From positions 1-64,000 of the forward strand of contig JAHLLS010000026.1 in NCBI GenBank assembly GCA_020444045.1: a DNA stretch of 64,000 bases, read 5' to 3'. Shown piece after piece: positions 1-8,000 of the stretch (positions are counted from its first letter, which is position 1; each line of letters opens with the position of its first letter). The DNA comes from Deltaproteobacteria bacterium. Its GTDB lineage: Bacteria > Desulfobacterota > Desulfobacteria > Desulfobacterales > UBA5852. Under the pieces are notes generated by a model. It was not told where the DNA came from, did no database searches, and saw only the letters and a program-made list of their open reading frames with translations. A program made the position numbers and the translations under genes.

Positions 1-2786
1 ATACGATAAATACCGCCGCACGCCTAATGGGGGTAAGCAAAGCCGGTGAAATCATTGTCGACCACGATTCCTTCGTTCAGACCGAAGGTTATTTCGAGTT
101 TGAAACCCTTGAACCGGTAAAGGTTAAGGGCAAGGCAAAACCGATTGCTGTTTACCGGGTCGGTAAAGCCCTGCAGGAGCCTAAGAAACTTCACCGCCTG
201 CATGGGCTACGAGCCAAGCTTATTGGACGATCGGTCGAAATGCAGGTCCTTAAGGATGCCGCAGAAAATCTTGAACAGGGAAAAGGATCGGTTGTTTCCG
301 TATGCGGAACAGCGGGGACGGGAAAAAGCCGCCTTGTGCATGAATTTAAAACGACCCTGGATTTGAAAAAGATCCAATGGTTCGACGCCAATGCCTATCC
401 TTATACGCAAAACACGCCCTACTATCATTTGATCGACCTTCTGACCAAAGCCTTCGATATCAGGGATGGTGACAGCGCTGAAGCCATAAAGCTTAAAGTT
501 GAATCAAATCTCGAAGGTCTCTTGGGTAAGGGTTCTGAAAACGCACCTTACATTGGCAGCTTGTTCTCGATCGAGTATTCAGAAACCAAAGATGTGAGCC
601 CGGAATACTGGAAAGATCGATTATATGCCGCGATAGGCGATGTCCTAAAAGCGCTGACTGCGACAGCACCGACTGTTATCTGTCTGGAAGACATGCACTG
701 GGCTGATCCATCGACGATGGAACTGGTACGAAAGCTTGTATCAAATCTGTCAGGCCCCCTGATGGTGGTCTGTATTTATCGCCCCGTTATAACCATTTTT
801 ACAGACTTTGAAATCAAAACTTTCTCGATCGATTATACGGAACTTCGACTGCGGGAACTCTCGCCGTCCGAGTCTCAGGATATGATTTGTTCACTCTTGA
901 ATGCCGATCAAATTCCTAAAGAGCTTAGAGGGTTTATTAGGGATAGTATCGACGGCAATCCGTTCTATGTCGAGGAACTGATCAATGCCTTGATTGATTC
1001 GGAAGCGCTATCAAAGCGTTCCGGACAATGGGTGCTCACCAAAACAATAGATGAATCTTTAATTTCAACCAACATTCAAGGGGTACTTGCGGGTAGGATC
1101 GATCGCCTGGGGAGTGATACCAAACGTATCCTGCAGGAAGCTTCGGTCATAGGAAGAACCTTTTTATTCGACATTCTTAAGCGCATCAGCTTAGTAAAGC
1201 ATGATATCAACAGGCATCTAATGCTGTTAGAAAGACTTGATCTTATCAGGGCTAAATCCATCCAACCTACCCTCGAATATATCTTCAAGCATTCCTTGAC
1301 TTATGAGGTGGTTTACAATGGGCTGTTAAAGGCAGAGCGAAAGGAAATTCATGAAAGAATCGGTCTTGTAATAGAGACGCTTTTTCATCACAGGCATCAA
1401 GAATTTTATGAAATATTAGCCTACCATTTTAAACATGGACATTCGCAGGTTAAGGCAGCAGAATATCTTATAAAAGCAGGGAAAAAGAGCTTTGCTATGT
1501 GCGCCGTGGAAGATGCACAAAAATATTACGAGGAAGCTTACAAAATCCTTATCGAAAGTTTAAAGAATGAAGATGATGAATGGATCTTGCTCCTCGATCT
1601 GCTGAATGAATGGGCGATCACACTAATTTGGAGAGTTGCACACGCAGAACTAATAGATCTTTTAACGCGGCACATGGATCTTATAGAGCAAATTGATGAT
1701 ATGGAGAAGCTCAGTTTGTTCTATAGTTCCCTCGGCATGGCACTGCAAATCAAAGGAAAGGTAACAGATTCTCAGTTGTATCTGCAAAAAGCCCTGGACT
1801 TTGCAGAAAAGGCAAAGAGTTCAAAAGCGATAGGCTATGCCGCGTTTCGCTTATCACAAGTTTATGCTAGCCATGGTCAATTAGAAGAAGCTATCCGCCT
1901 TGCAGAAAGGGCACGAAATATATCTACTGATTTATCAGCAGAAATACCTCTTCATAGGTTAACCTTTAGTTTGGTTTTGGCATACTTATACAAAGGCGAC
2001 ATCAAGAAGCTACGTGAATTAGGAAATGACCTTTTAAATAAAATGGGAAATAAAAAAGATTTTCGATACTATGCCACCTCTAAAATGACATTAGGGGTTT
2101 CCTGTTTCTGCGCAGGTGAATTTCATTTAGCCATCCAGAATTTTAAAATGATGTTTGAAGTGGCATTAGACCCACTATTATCCCAGATTGGAAAAGTATT
2201 TCTTGGATATGCGTATCTTGGGGAAAATGAATATCAAAAAGCTCTAACTTTATCAGAAGAAATTCTGAATTGCAGCAACAGATATGGCTCTGAAATTTTT
2301 GGATCTGCCACTATGGCCCTTCAGGGATATGCCTTAACCGCTGCAGGAAATCTGGAAGAAGGACTAAAGCTGTTAAATGATGTTGAAAAGATTTGGAATG
2401 AAGAAAATTTAAAGTATTCTTTAGCAGTACTAAACTGTTTCTATGGCCAATTATACTTAAATTTAATGGAAGGGAAAAATCATAAAAAGTTGTCCTTTAT
2501 AATTAAAAATATTCGACCAATTGTACGGTTAGTTCCTGGTGCGGCAGGAAAATGTGAAATGCATTTTAAAAAAGCTATCGAAATAACCGGAAACATCGGT
2601 GCAGATAGTTTGCATGGTCAAGCTTATATGGGATTAGGCCGCTTTTATGGATTGCAAAAAAAGGACTCTCTATCTCTTAACTGTCTCCAGAAGGCAATAG
2701 CAATTTTTAAAAATATTGAAGCCACAGGATTCTTAAGGATTTCCAATAATGCACTTGACGCTATGGGTAATAAAAATAGCGATTAA
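1..2786 (+). CDS. Class III nucleotide cyclase-AAA ATPase-TPR signalling protein (5' partial)
   Basis: The reading frame is open to the left edge, so the gene starts outside the window. The first residues (TINTAARLM, then GEIIVDHD and VKVKGKAKPIAVYRV) match the end of a class III adenylate/guanylate cyclase catalytic domain. Next comes a STAND-type ATPase region with Walker A GTAGTGKSRL and a Walker B-like VICLEDMHWADP, then about 450 residues of degenerate TPR-like helices. This is the usual layout of cyclase-ATPase-TPR fusion regulators. The catalytic metal-binding aspartates would lie outside the window, so cyclase activity cannot be judged. The C-terminal half is clearly richer in A+T than the rest of the window, which suggests transfer or relaxed composition. 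The ATG at position 27 is internal to the conserved cyclase motif and is not the true start. The ligand and output are unknown. Confidence 0.85.
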   Translation, partial: TINTAARLMGVSKAGEIIVDHDSFVQTEGYFEFETLEPVKVKGKAKPIAVYRVGKALQEPKKLHRLHGLRAKLIGRSVEMQVLKDAAENLEQGKGSVVSVCGTAGTGKSRLVHEFKTTLDLKKIQWFDANAYPYTQNTPYYHLIDLLTKAFDIRDGDSAEAIKLKVESNLEGLLGKGSENAPYIGSLFSIEYSETKDVSPEYWKDRLYAAIGDVLKALTATAPTVICLEDMHWADPSTMELVRKLVSNLSGPLMVVCIYRPVITIFTDFEIKTFSIDYTELRLRELSPSESQDMICSLLNADQIPKELRGFIRDSIDGNPFYVEELINALIDSEALSKRSGQWVLTKTIDESLISTNIQGVLAGRIDRLGSDTKRILQEASVIGRTFLFDILKRISLVKHDINRHLMLLERLDLIRAKSIQPTLEYIFKHSLTYEVVYNGLLKAERKEIHERIGLVIETLFHHRHQEFYEILAYHFKHGHSQVKAAEYLIKAGKKSFAMCAVEDAQKYYEEAYKILIESLKNEDDEWILLLDLLNEWAITLIWRVAHAELIDLLTRHMDLIEQIDDMEKLSLFYSSLGMALQIKGKVTDSQLYLQKALDFAEKAKSSKAIGYAAFRLSQVYASHGQLEEAIRLAERARNISTDLSAEIPLHRLTFSLVLAYLYKGDIKKLRELGNDLLNKMGNKKDFRYYATSKMTLGVSCFCAGEFHLAIQNFKMMFEVALDPLLSQIGKVFLGYAYLGENEYQKALTLSEEILNCSNRYGSEIFGSATMALQGYALTAAGNLEEGLKLLNDVEKIWNEENLKYSLAVLNCFYGQLYLNLMEGKNHKKLSFIIKNIRPIVRLVPGAAGKCEMHFKKAIEITGNIGADSLHGQAYMGLGRFYGLQKKDSLSLNCLQKAIAIFKNIEATGFLRISNNALDAMGNKNSD

Positions 2787-2964
2787 ACGGTTTTTGATAG
2801 CTTCCTTATCCGATCCATGGCCTAAATTATAGCCAAACAGTTTGGATAGCCACAGAAAAATTTTATATTTGCTAACCCTGTGATAGCTGCTATTAAAACG
2901 TAACAAAATACATGCCCTGAATCTTTCAGATATCTCCGACATATTCAAACGTTGGGAGGCTTTT

Positions 2965-3690
2965 TTATACGCATAACATGACGGCTGCCACCAACAGCAG
3001 GAAATGCACACCCAGAATGTAGTTTTGCTTCGTGATATTTTTGAAGAAATATGATCCGGCAAGAAAACCGGCAAGGACGGCAGGCGTAAAACGAAGCGAC
3101 AGAAAAAACAAATCCCAGGTGAGGAGCCCGGTCATGATAAACATTATGACGATCACGACATCCGTGGCGAGAAAGTAGATCCCCATGGCGCCTTTGGCCT
3201 TCTGGGGATCAGGGAATCGGGCCGTCGCATAAATTACGGCGGGTGGTCCTCCGGTGGTGTAGGCTCCAATGAACCATCCGCTGATCAACCCCAGTATCAT
3301 TCCGCCCGATCCGGCTCTTGCGAATTCCCCGAATTTTGCTTGTCCCTGCCGGGTCCGTTCAAAGAGAACGACCAATACGATAAATAGGGCCAGCGCGCGT
3401 TTCATCAAGTTGTCCGGGAAAAAATTCAACGAAAAGACCCCGACCGGCATGGCCGCCGCCGAACCAATGATGATCGGTTTGAGTTCATGCCATTTAATGG
3501 ATTTTCCATAGCGGAAGCTGTTGATAACGACCAGGAAAACAGAAAACGGCAGTTGAATGGCCACGGCATCTTTTATCGGCAGGGCCAGCGCCAGCAACGG
3601 CACCGCCACCAAGCCGAACCCAAAACCTGCAAAACTGAAGGTGAAAGAACTCAGGATCAGGACGCAACTGATGAATACCGCGGTTTCCAT
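2965..3690 (-). CDS. TauE/SafE family membrane exporter (candidate sulfite exporter)
   Basis: The product is 241 residues and almost wholly hydrophobic, with about seven or eight predicted membrane segments. It shows the glycine-rich N-terminal repeat (FGFGLVAVPLLAL) and the central GLISGWFIGAYTTGGPPAVIY segment typical of TauE/SafE (DUF81) permeases. Family members export sulfite, sulfoacetate or other small anions. It is the last gene of the minus-strand operon; its ATG lies directly after the stop of the GntR regulator gene, so translation is probably coupled. Downstream of a PLP enzyme that could release sulfite, sulfite export is the natural role. The substrate is inferred from context only; the family also includes exporters of unknown specificity. 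Confidence 0.8.
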   Translation of the reverse strand: METAVFISCVLILSSFTFSFAGFGFGLVAVPLLALALPIKDAVAIQLPFSVFLVVINSFRYGKSIKWHELKPIIIGSAAAMPVGVFSLNFFPDNLMKRALALFIVLVVLFERTRQGQAKFGEFARAGSGGMILGLISGWFIGAYTTGGPPAVIYATARFPDPQKAKGAMGIYFLATDVVIVIMFIMTGLLTWDLFFLSLRFTPAVLAGFLAGSYFFKNITKQNYILGVHFLLLVAAVMLCV

Positions 3691-3691
3691 T

Positions 3692-4354
3692 CTACTCGAA
3701 AGGAACTTTTAATAATTTGCTATAGGTGTCTTTTATGATTTCCAATCCGCTCTTAATATTGATTTCAAAAGTCTTTTTTACTTTATCCGGATTTTTGCTC
3801 TTAAGCGCATCGAGAATTGCCCGATGTTCTTTATTAAATTTGATGCAATGCATTTTTTCGCGCCGATAGATGTTCAAAACGCTCTCCACCGACTGAACCA
3901 GTGCCTGGGCAATATCGCAAAGATGGGGAAGCCTGGATGCGTCGCAGATAATTTTGTGAAACTGTCGGTCCAATTCATAGTGGTTCAGGGGGAGCGTATC
4001 CATGAGCGTGATCAAATCTTCAAGCTTTTGAATATCCTCGTCCGTCAGGTTGTCAATGGCTTCAACCGCGAGCTTCGCTTCTAAATCCGCCCGAAGATCA
4101 TAAATATGAAGAATCTCTTTGCGAGATGGCGGTGTCGCTACAATCGCGCCTTTGTAAGGAATATTCTTGACGATCCCGGATCGATCCAGACGCATGAGCG
4201 CTTCTCGGATAGGACCTCGGCCGATGCCGAGTTCGGATTCGAGTTCCGACAGCACTAGGCGCGTTCCCGGGAGCTTAGCGCCACTGAGGATCATGTCTCT
4301 TATTTTCTCATAAGCCTGCAGTGATTTCATGGATGATTTAGTGTCGTCAGCCAC
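3692..4354 (-). CDS. GntR family transcriptional regulator, FCD type
   Basis: The N-terminal winged helix carries the GntR pattern (YEKIRDMILSG, then ELGIGRGPIREALMRLDRSGIV). The C-terminal all-helical FCD domain has the metal/ligand-binding histidine context LDRQFHKII and NKEHRAIL. I place the start at the GTG at 4354, which has an AGGAG eight bases upstream and sits one base after the stop of the racemase gene; a longer frame inside the racemase gene is unlikely. FCD regulators usually sense small organic acids and repress the adjacent catabolic operon. The operator may be the ATTTTATAAAAT palindrome found upstream of two transcription blocks of this cluster (9336-9347 and 12703-12714). The inducer is unknown. 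Confidence 0.88.
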   Translation of the reverse strand: MADDTKSSMKSLQAYEKIRDMILSGAKLPGTRLVLSELESELGIGRGPIREALMRLDRSGIVKNIPYKGAIVATPPSRKEILHIYDLRADLEAKLAVEAIDNLTDEDIQKLEDLITLMDTLPLNHYELDRQFHKIICDASRLPHLCDIAQALVQSVESVLNIYRREKMHCIKFNKEHRAILDALKSKNPDKVKKTFEINIKSGLEIIKDTYSKLLKVPFE

Positions 4355-4355
4355 T

Positions 4356-5093
4356 TTAGAAGCTCCTGTGGATGCCCGGAATAATAGCGATTCGATTCTT
4401 GGCCACCGCGACGATCTCCTGCGCAAGGATCTCAGCGGCATCGAGGGCACCGATGGGCAGCTGCCCGCCTAATGCGCTGAGCTCGGTGCAGGCAATGATC
4501 GCTGCGGTTGCTCCCCTATGCTTGAGGTTTTCACACACCGTTCGATAGTCAGCGTGGACGTTGGCATCGGTGTTGCCGCTTTTGATGGCTTTGATGACGT
4601 TTAAAAGACACGCCTGATGATCCGGATCCGGCCAGATATCCTCAATTCCCAGTCGACGGAACCGCTTGGTGTAAAGACCTGTCATGGCAACGGCCGGGGA
4701 GGCCAGGATGCCGACTTTGTCCAACTCCGGGAATCGATCCTTGACTTGGTTGACTACCAGATCAATCAGGTTGATTACCGGAATATGGACCGCCTCACGC
4801 ACCGCATCATAGTAGTAATGGGCCGTATTGCAGGCAATCGCCAGGAAGTCGGCCCCCCATGCTTCCAGTCGCCGGCCCATATCGGCCATGCAGGGACCGG
4901 GATCTTCGCCATCTCCTTCGATAATCGCTTTTATCCTGGATGGCACTTTGGGGTTATTGTCCACGATACAGCGGATATGATCAGCATCGTCCAGTGCCGG
5001 CGTCAGGCGGATAATCCTCTGCATCAGGTCAACCGTGGCTTCCGGGCCCATCCCGCCCAGGATACCGACAGTTCTCTCTTTATGATCGCTCAT
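4356..5093 (-). CDS. Aspartate/glutamate racemase family protein
   Basis: The product is 245 residues, normal for the family. It starts with the VGILGGMGPEATVDL motif and has both cysteine motifs of cofactor-independent racemases, ACNTAH in the first half and IACTEL in the second, so it should be a working two-base racemase. Family members invert aspartate, glutamate or broader amino acids (RacX/YgeA). It lies between the desulfhydrase-like PLP enzyme and the GntR gene in one operon. In that setting a D/L interconversion of cysteate or a related amino acid is plausible: cysteate is a structural analogue of aspartate with sulfonate in place of the side-chain carboxylate. The substrate is inference; the family assignment is firm. 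Confidence 0.85.
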   Translation of the reverse strand: MSDHKERTVGILGGMGPEATVDLMQRIIRLTPALDDADHIRCIVDNNPKVPSRIKAIIEGDGEDPGPCMADMGRRLEAWGADFLAIACNTAHYYYDAVREAVHIPVINLIDLVVNQVKDRFPELDKVGILASPAVAMTGLYTKRFRRLGIEDIWPDPDHQACLLNVIKAIKSGNTDANVHADYRTVCENLKHRGATAAIIACTELSALGGQLPIGALDAAEILAQEIVAVAKNRIAIIPGIHRSF

Positions 5094-5177
5094 TTTGCTG
5101 CGAACCCTCTTGTGAAAATGTTAGCGAGAGCCATCGCAACCAGCGACTCTCGCTGTCACAACGCGTCATCCTATGAA

Positions 5178-6182
5178 TCAACCCTGTCGAAATGTATCCA
5201 TATAGGCATACAGGGCAGGGGATCCGCCCGTGTGAAGAAACAGCACATTGGCCCCTTTGGGGAAATGGTTTTTACGAACGAGATCGATAAGTCCGGCGGC
5301 GGCTTTGCCGGAATAGACCGGGTCGAGAAGAATCGCCTCGGTTTTGGCAAATAGTTTGACGGCCTCGACCATGGAATCGGTCGGCAGGGAGTAACCGGGT
5401 CCGACATACTGATCAAAGCAGACAATGTCTTCACGGGCAATGGTATTTTTGACTTCCAGCCGTGCGGCGGTTTCGAGGGCCAGCTTGTAGACGATCTCCT
5501 CCTGCACATCTTTGGGCCGGGAGACATTGACGCCGCTGATGGGGATCCCGCCATTGACGCCGATCATGCCGACCACCATGCCGGCATGGGTTCCGGCGGA
5601 TCCGGAAGGAACAAATATGTGATCGATAGCGAGCCGCATCGCATTCAGCTGCGTCATGGTCTCCTCAGCGCAAACCGCGTATCCCGTAGCGCCGATCGGA
5701 TTCGATGCGCCGCCGGGAATGATGTACGGTTTTTTCCCATCGGCTTTGAGCGCATCGGCTTTTTTACCCATTTCAGCCATCATGTCGGAACCACCGGCAA
5801 CGACACCGATGCTTTTGACGTCAAGCAGCTCGAAAAGAAAATTGTTGCCGCTTGCTTCGGCCTTGTAAGAGCCTTTTACGCGCTCTTCGAGGATAAGGTG
5901 GCAATCGAGGCCTTCTTTGGCGGACCAGGCCGCCGTGAGTCGGGCATGATTTGACTGGACGGCACCGCAGGTGATGATGGCGTCGGCCCCCTGGTCAAGC
6001 GCATCGGCGATACAAAACTCGAGTTTCCTGGTTTTATTGCCACCGCCGGATCCCGGAAGAAGATCGTCCCGTTTGATGTAAAGGTTTACCGCCCCGCCGA
6101 ACGCTTTGCTCAGGGACGGCAAAAGCTCGATGGGCGTCGGGCCCTGCAGATAGTTTCTCCGGGGAAATTTGGTAAAGTTCAT
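5178..6182 (-). CDS. cuyA: PLP-dependent D-cysteine desulfhydrase/L-cysteate sulfo-lyase family enzyme
   Basis: The product is 334 residues, a fold-type II PLP enzyme of the ACC deaminase/D-cysteine desulfhydrase family. Visible marks are LYIKRDD, the Schiff-base lysine in GGNKTRKLEF, GAVQSNHARLTAA, the phosphate-binding SGSAGTHAG and the C-terminal FLHTGG. The family contains D-cysteine desulfhydrase, ACC deaminase and L-cysteate sulfo-lyase (CuyA), which eliminates sulfite from cysteate to give pyruvate and ammonia. Operon partners (RidA, racemase, TauE-type exporter, HisD-like dehydrogenase, TRAP transporter) favour the CuyA role. I chose the ATG at 6182 because GGAC lies about six bases before it; a start 18 bases upstream is also open. 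The gene symbol is a context-based proposal; a desulfhydrase cannot be excluded from sequence. Confidence 0.75.
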   Translation of the reverse strand: MNFTKFPRRNYLQGPTPIELLPSLSKAFGGAVNLYIKRDDLLPGSGGGNKTRKLEFCIADALDQGADAIITCGAVQSNHARLTAAWSAKEGLDCHLILEERVKGSYKAEASGNNFLFELLDVKSIGVVAGGSDMMAEMGKKADALKADGKKPYIIPGGASNPIGATGYAVCAEETMTQLNAMRLAIDHIFVPSGSAGTHAGMVVGMIGVNGGIPISGVNVSRPKDVQEEIVYKLALETAARLEVKNTIAREDIVCFDQYVGPGYSLPTDSMVEAVKLFAKTEAILLDPVYSGKAAAGLIDLVRKNHFPKGANVLFLHTGGSPALYAYMDTFRQG

Positions 6183-6324
6183 CGGTTGTCCTTTCAACAA
6201 TTACGTGTTTGATTGAAGCGCTTGTTGCCGAATGTTCTTTGACCCCATGTTGATCGCGCGTGCTTCGAGAAGTGCCGTCGTCGACCAGCCCGATATCGTT
6301 CGATAGGCCGGAGCGCAATCGGCG

Positions 6325-6705
6325 CTATAGCTGGAAAATGGCTTCCACCTCGACATCCGCCCCCAAAGGCAGTGCGGCCACTTGGAAGGCACTGCGCGCG
6401 GGATAGGGCTCTTTGAAGTACTGGGCATAGACGCTGTTAACAGCTTGGAAATTTTTGATATCGGCCAGAAAGACGGTCGTTTTGACGGCATTGTCCAGGC
6501 TCGTTCCGGCCTCCTTGGCAATCGCTTCCAGGTTTTTGAAAACAATGTGGGCCTTGTCTTCAATGCTGCCTTCGGGAATTTTTCCGGTGGCAGGATCGAT
6601 GGGAAGCTGCCCGGACGTAAAAAGCATGTTGCCTGAAACCACAGCTTGAGAATAAGGGCCGATGGCCGCCGGGGCGTGATCTGTTTTGATTGTTGTCTTC
6701 GGCAT
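6325..6705 (-). CDS. ridA: RidA family enamine/imine deaminase
   Basis: This 126-residue protein matches RidA/YjgF over its full length: AIGPYSQAV near the N-terminus, FTSGQLPIDP, the active-site arginine in YPARSAFQVAALP and the terminal VEVEAIF. RidA hydrolyses reactive 2-aminoacrylate and related enamines released by PLP beta-eliminases, giving the 2-oxo acid and ammonia. Its gene lies directly upstream of the desulfhydrase/sulfo-lyase family gene, whose chemistry would release exactly this intermediate, so pathway-dedicated detoxification is likely. The gap of about 140 bases to the next gene holds no other recognisable gene. Confidence 0.9.
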   Translation of the reverse strand: MPKTTIKTDHAPAAIGPYSQAVVSGNMLFTSGQLPIDPATGKIPEGSIEDKAHIVFKNLEAIAKEAGTSLDNAVKTTVFLADIKNFQAVNSVYAQYFKEPYPARSAFQVAALPLGADVEVEAIFQL

Positions 6706-6717
6706 GATGGTTCTCCT

Positions 6718-7926
6718 TTATGTCAATACGGTTGCGGATACGTCTTTGATGATGTCCAGGATAAGCCGGCAGTCATCCTCGGTAAACGTCAGGGGAATGC
6801 GCATATCGCACATGACGGCCAGGATGCGTTTGGTGTTGGCCAGATGGGGCAGCGTCCCAAAATAGCGCCAGCTTTCATAGGCACTTGTAAACCCGACGGG
6901 CTCTTTGTTGCCGAACCATTTAAGTTCGACCCCCTGTTGCAGGCATTCCGCCAGAAATCGTTTGATGGTCGCTTCATCTTGACCGGTCAGGGAAAACTGA
7001 ATGGAACTGCCGACATACTTTTCGCGGGGGTCTCTTCGGGGGCAGGTGATGCCGTGGATCGCGTTCAGTCCCTGCTCCAGGATCCGGTAGCGTTTGTTCC
7101 ATCGCTCACACTGCGCGTCCAACACTTTGAGCTGCGGTCGTAGGATGGCGGCCCGCAGGTTATCCATACGGCAGGAATAGTTCGGAACCATGGTTTTGAT
7201 GCTTTCGAATACATCCATACCGGGCCGGGAGGTATGCCGTTCATAGAGCATGTAGGATCCTGAATAAATGATGGCGCGGGCGATCAGGTCGGGGTCGTCG
7301 GTCACCAGCAGGCCGCCTTCGCCGGAGTTCATGTGTTTGTAAGTTTGGGTGCTGAAACAGGCGACGGCCCCAAAGGATCCCGACTTTTTCCCATCCCACA
7401 GGGCTCCCATGGTATGGGCGCAGTCTTCGATCAGGACAAGCCCGTGAGTGTTGCAGATCGCCATGAGCCGATCCATATTGGCGATATGGCCGCGCATGTG
7501 GGAAAGCATGAACCATTTGGCGTCAGGGGCCTTGGCTTTTTGCTCGAGATCATCGAGGTCGATGGTGTAGTCGTCAATAATATCGACCAGTTCAATAGCG
7601 GCGCCGGCGTTTTCAATCGCTCCGGGAACCGGCGCCAGGGTGTAGGCATTGCACAGGACTTTGTCACCTGGTTTAACGCCGACGCTTTTAAGGGCCAGGT
7701 ACATTGCACTCCCACAGGAGGCACAGGCCAGGCAGTATTTTTTGCCCATATACGCGGCAAATTCTTCTTCCAGAAGAGCGGCTTCACCCTTTTCATCCGG
7801 ATCGACATTGTAACGGTGAATCTTCCCGGATTTTAAAATCGCAACGGCCTTTTCAATTCCCGCATCGCAAATGGGTTCCTGCAGGGTGAAATCCTTTGTG
7901 AACCTTTTTTTTTCGGCGTCGGTCAT
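6718..7926 (-). CDS. DegT/DnrJ/EryC1/StrS family aminotransferase
   Basis: The product is 402 residues, fold-type I. It has the family signatures: LACASCGSAMYLALKSVGV, DDYTIDLDDLE, LIEDCAHTMGALWDG with the PLP-contacting aspartate, and the Schiff-base lysine in TQTYKHMNSGEGG. Most relatives transaminate keto-sugars, but some act on small keto compounds. In this operon it sits between the HisD-like dehydrogenase and ridA, so it may aminate a small keto intermediate such as an oxidised sulfonate (for example sulfopyruvate to cysteate). That substrate is inference; DegT enzymes are not otherwise typical of sulfonate pathways. The start has a GGAGCACCATC-like ribosome site just upstream on the minus strand. 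Confidence 0.85.
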   Translation of the reverse strand: MTDAEKKRFTKDFTLQEPICDAGIEKAVAILKSGKIHRYNVDPDEKGEAALLEEEFAAYMGKKYCLACASCGSAMYLALKSVGVKPGDKVLCNAYTLAPVPGAIENAGAAIELVDIIDDYTIDLDDLEQKAKAPDAKWFMLSHMRGHIANMDRLMAICNTHGLVLIEDCAHTMGALWDGKKSGSFGAVACFSTQTYKHMNSGEGGLLVTDDPDLIARAIIYSGSYMLYERHTSRPGMDVFESIKTMVPNYSCRMDNLRAAILRPQLKVLDAQCERWNKRYRILEQGLNAIHGITCPRRDPREKYVGSSIQFSLTGQDEATIKRFLAECLQQGVELKWFGNKEPVGFTSAYESWRYFGTLPHLANTKRILAVMCDMRIPLTFTEDDCRLILDIIKDVSATVLT

Positions 7927-8000
7927 GATGGTGCTCCTGAACGATCGTTAGCGTATCATCTGTGTCCGCATGACGGTATGTTTCCGCGGTAATGGACCAA

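Noticed and set aside
2733..3074. Antisense open frame across the TauE gene end
   Set aside because: It has no family match or ribosome site and overlaps a clear TauE/SafE gene in another frame.
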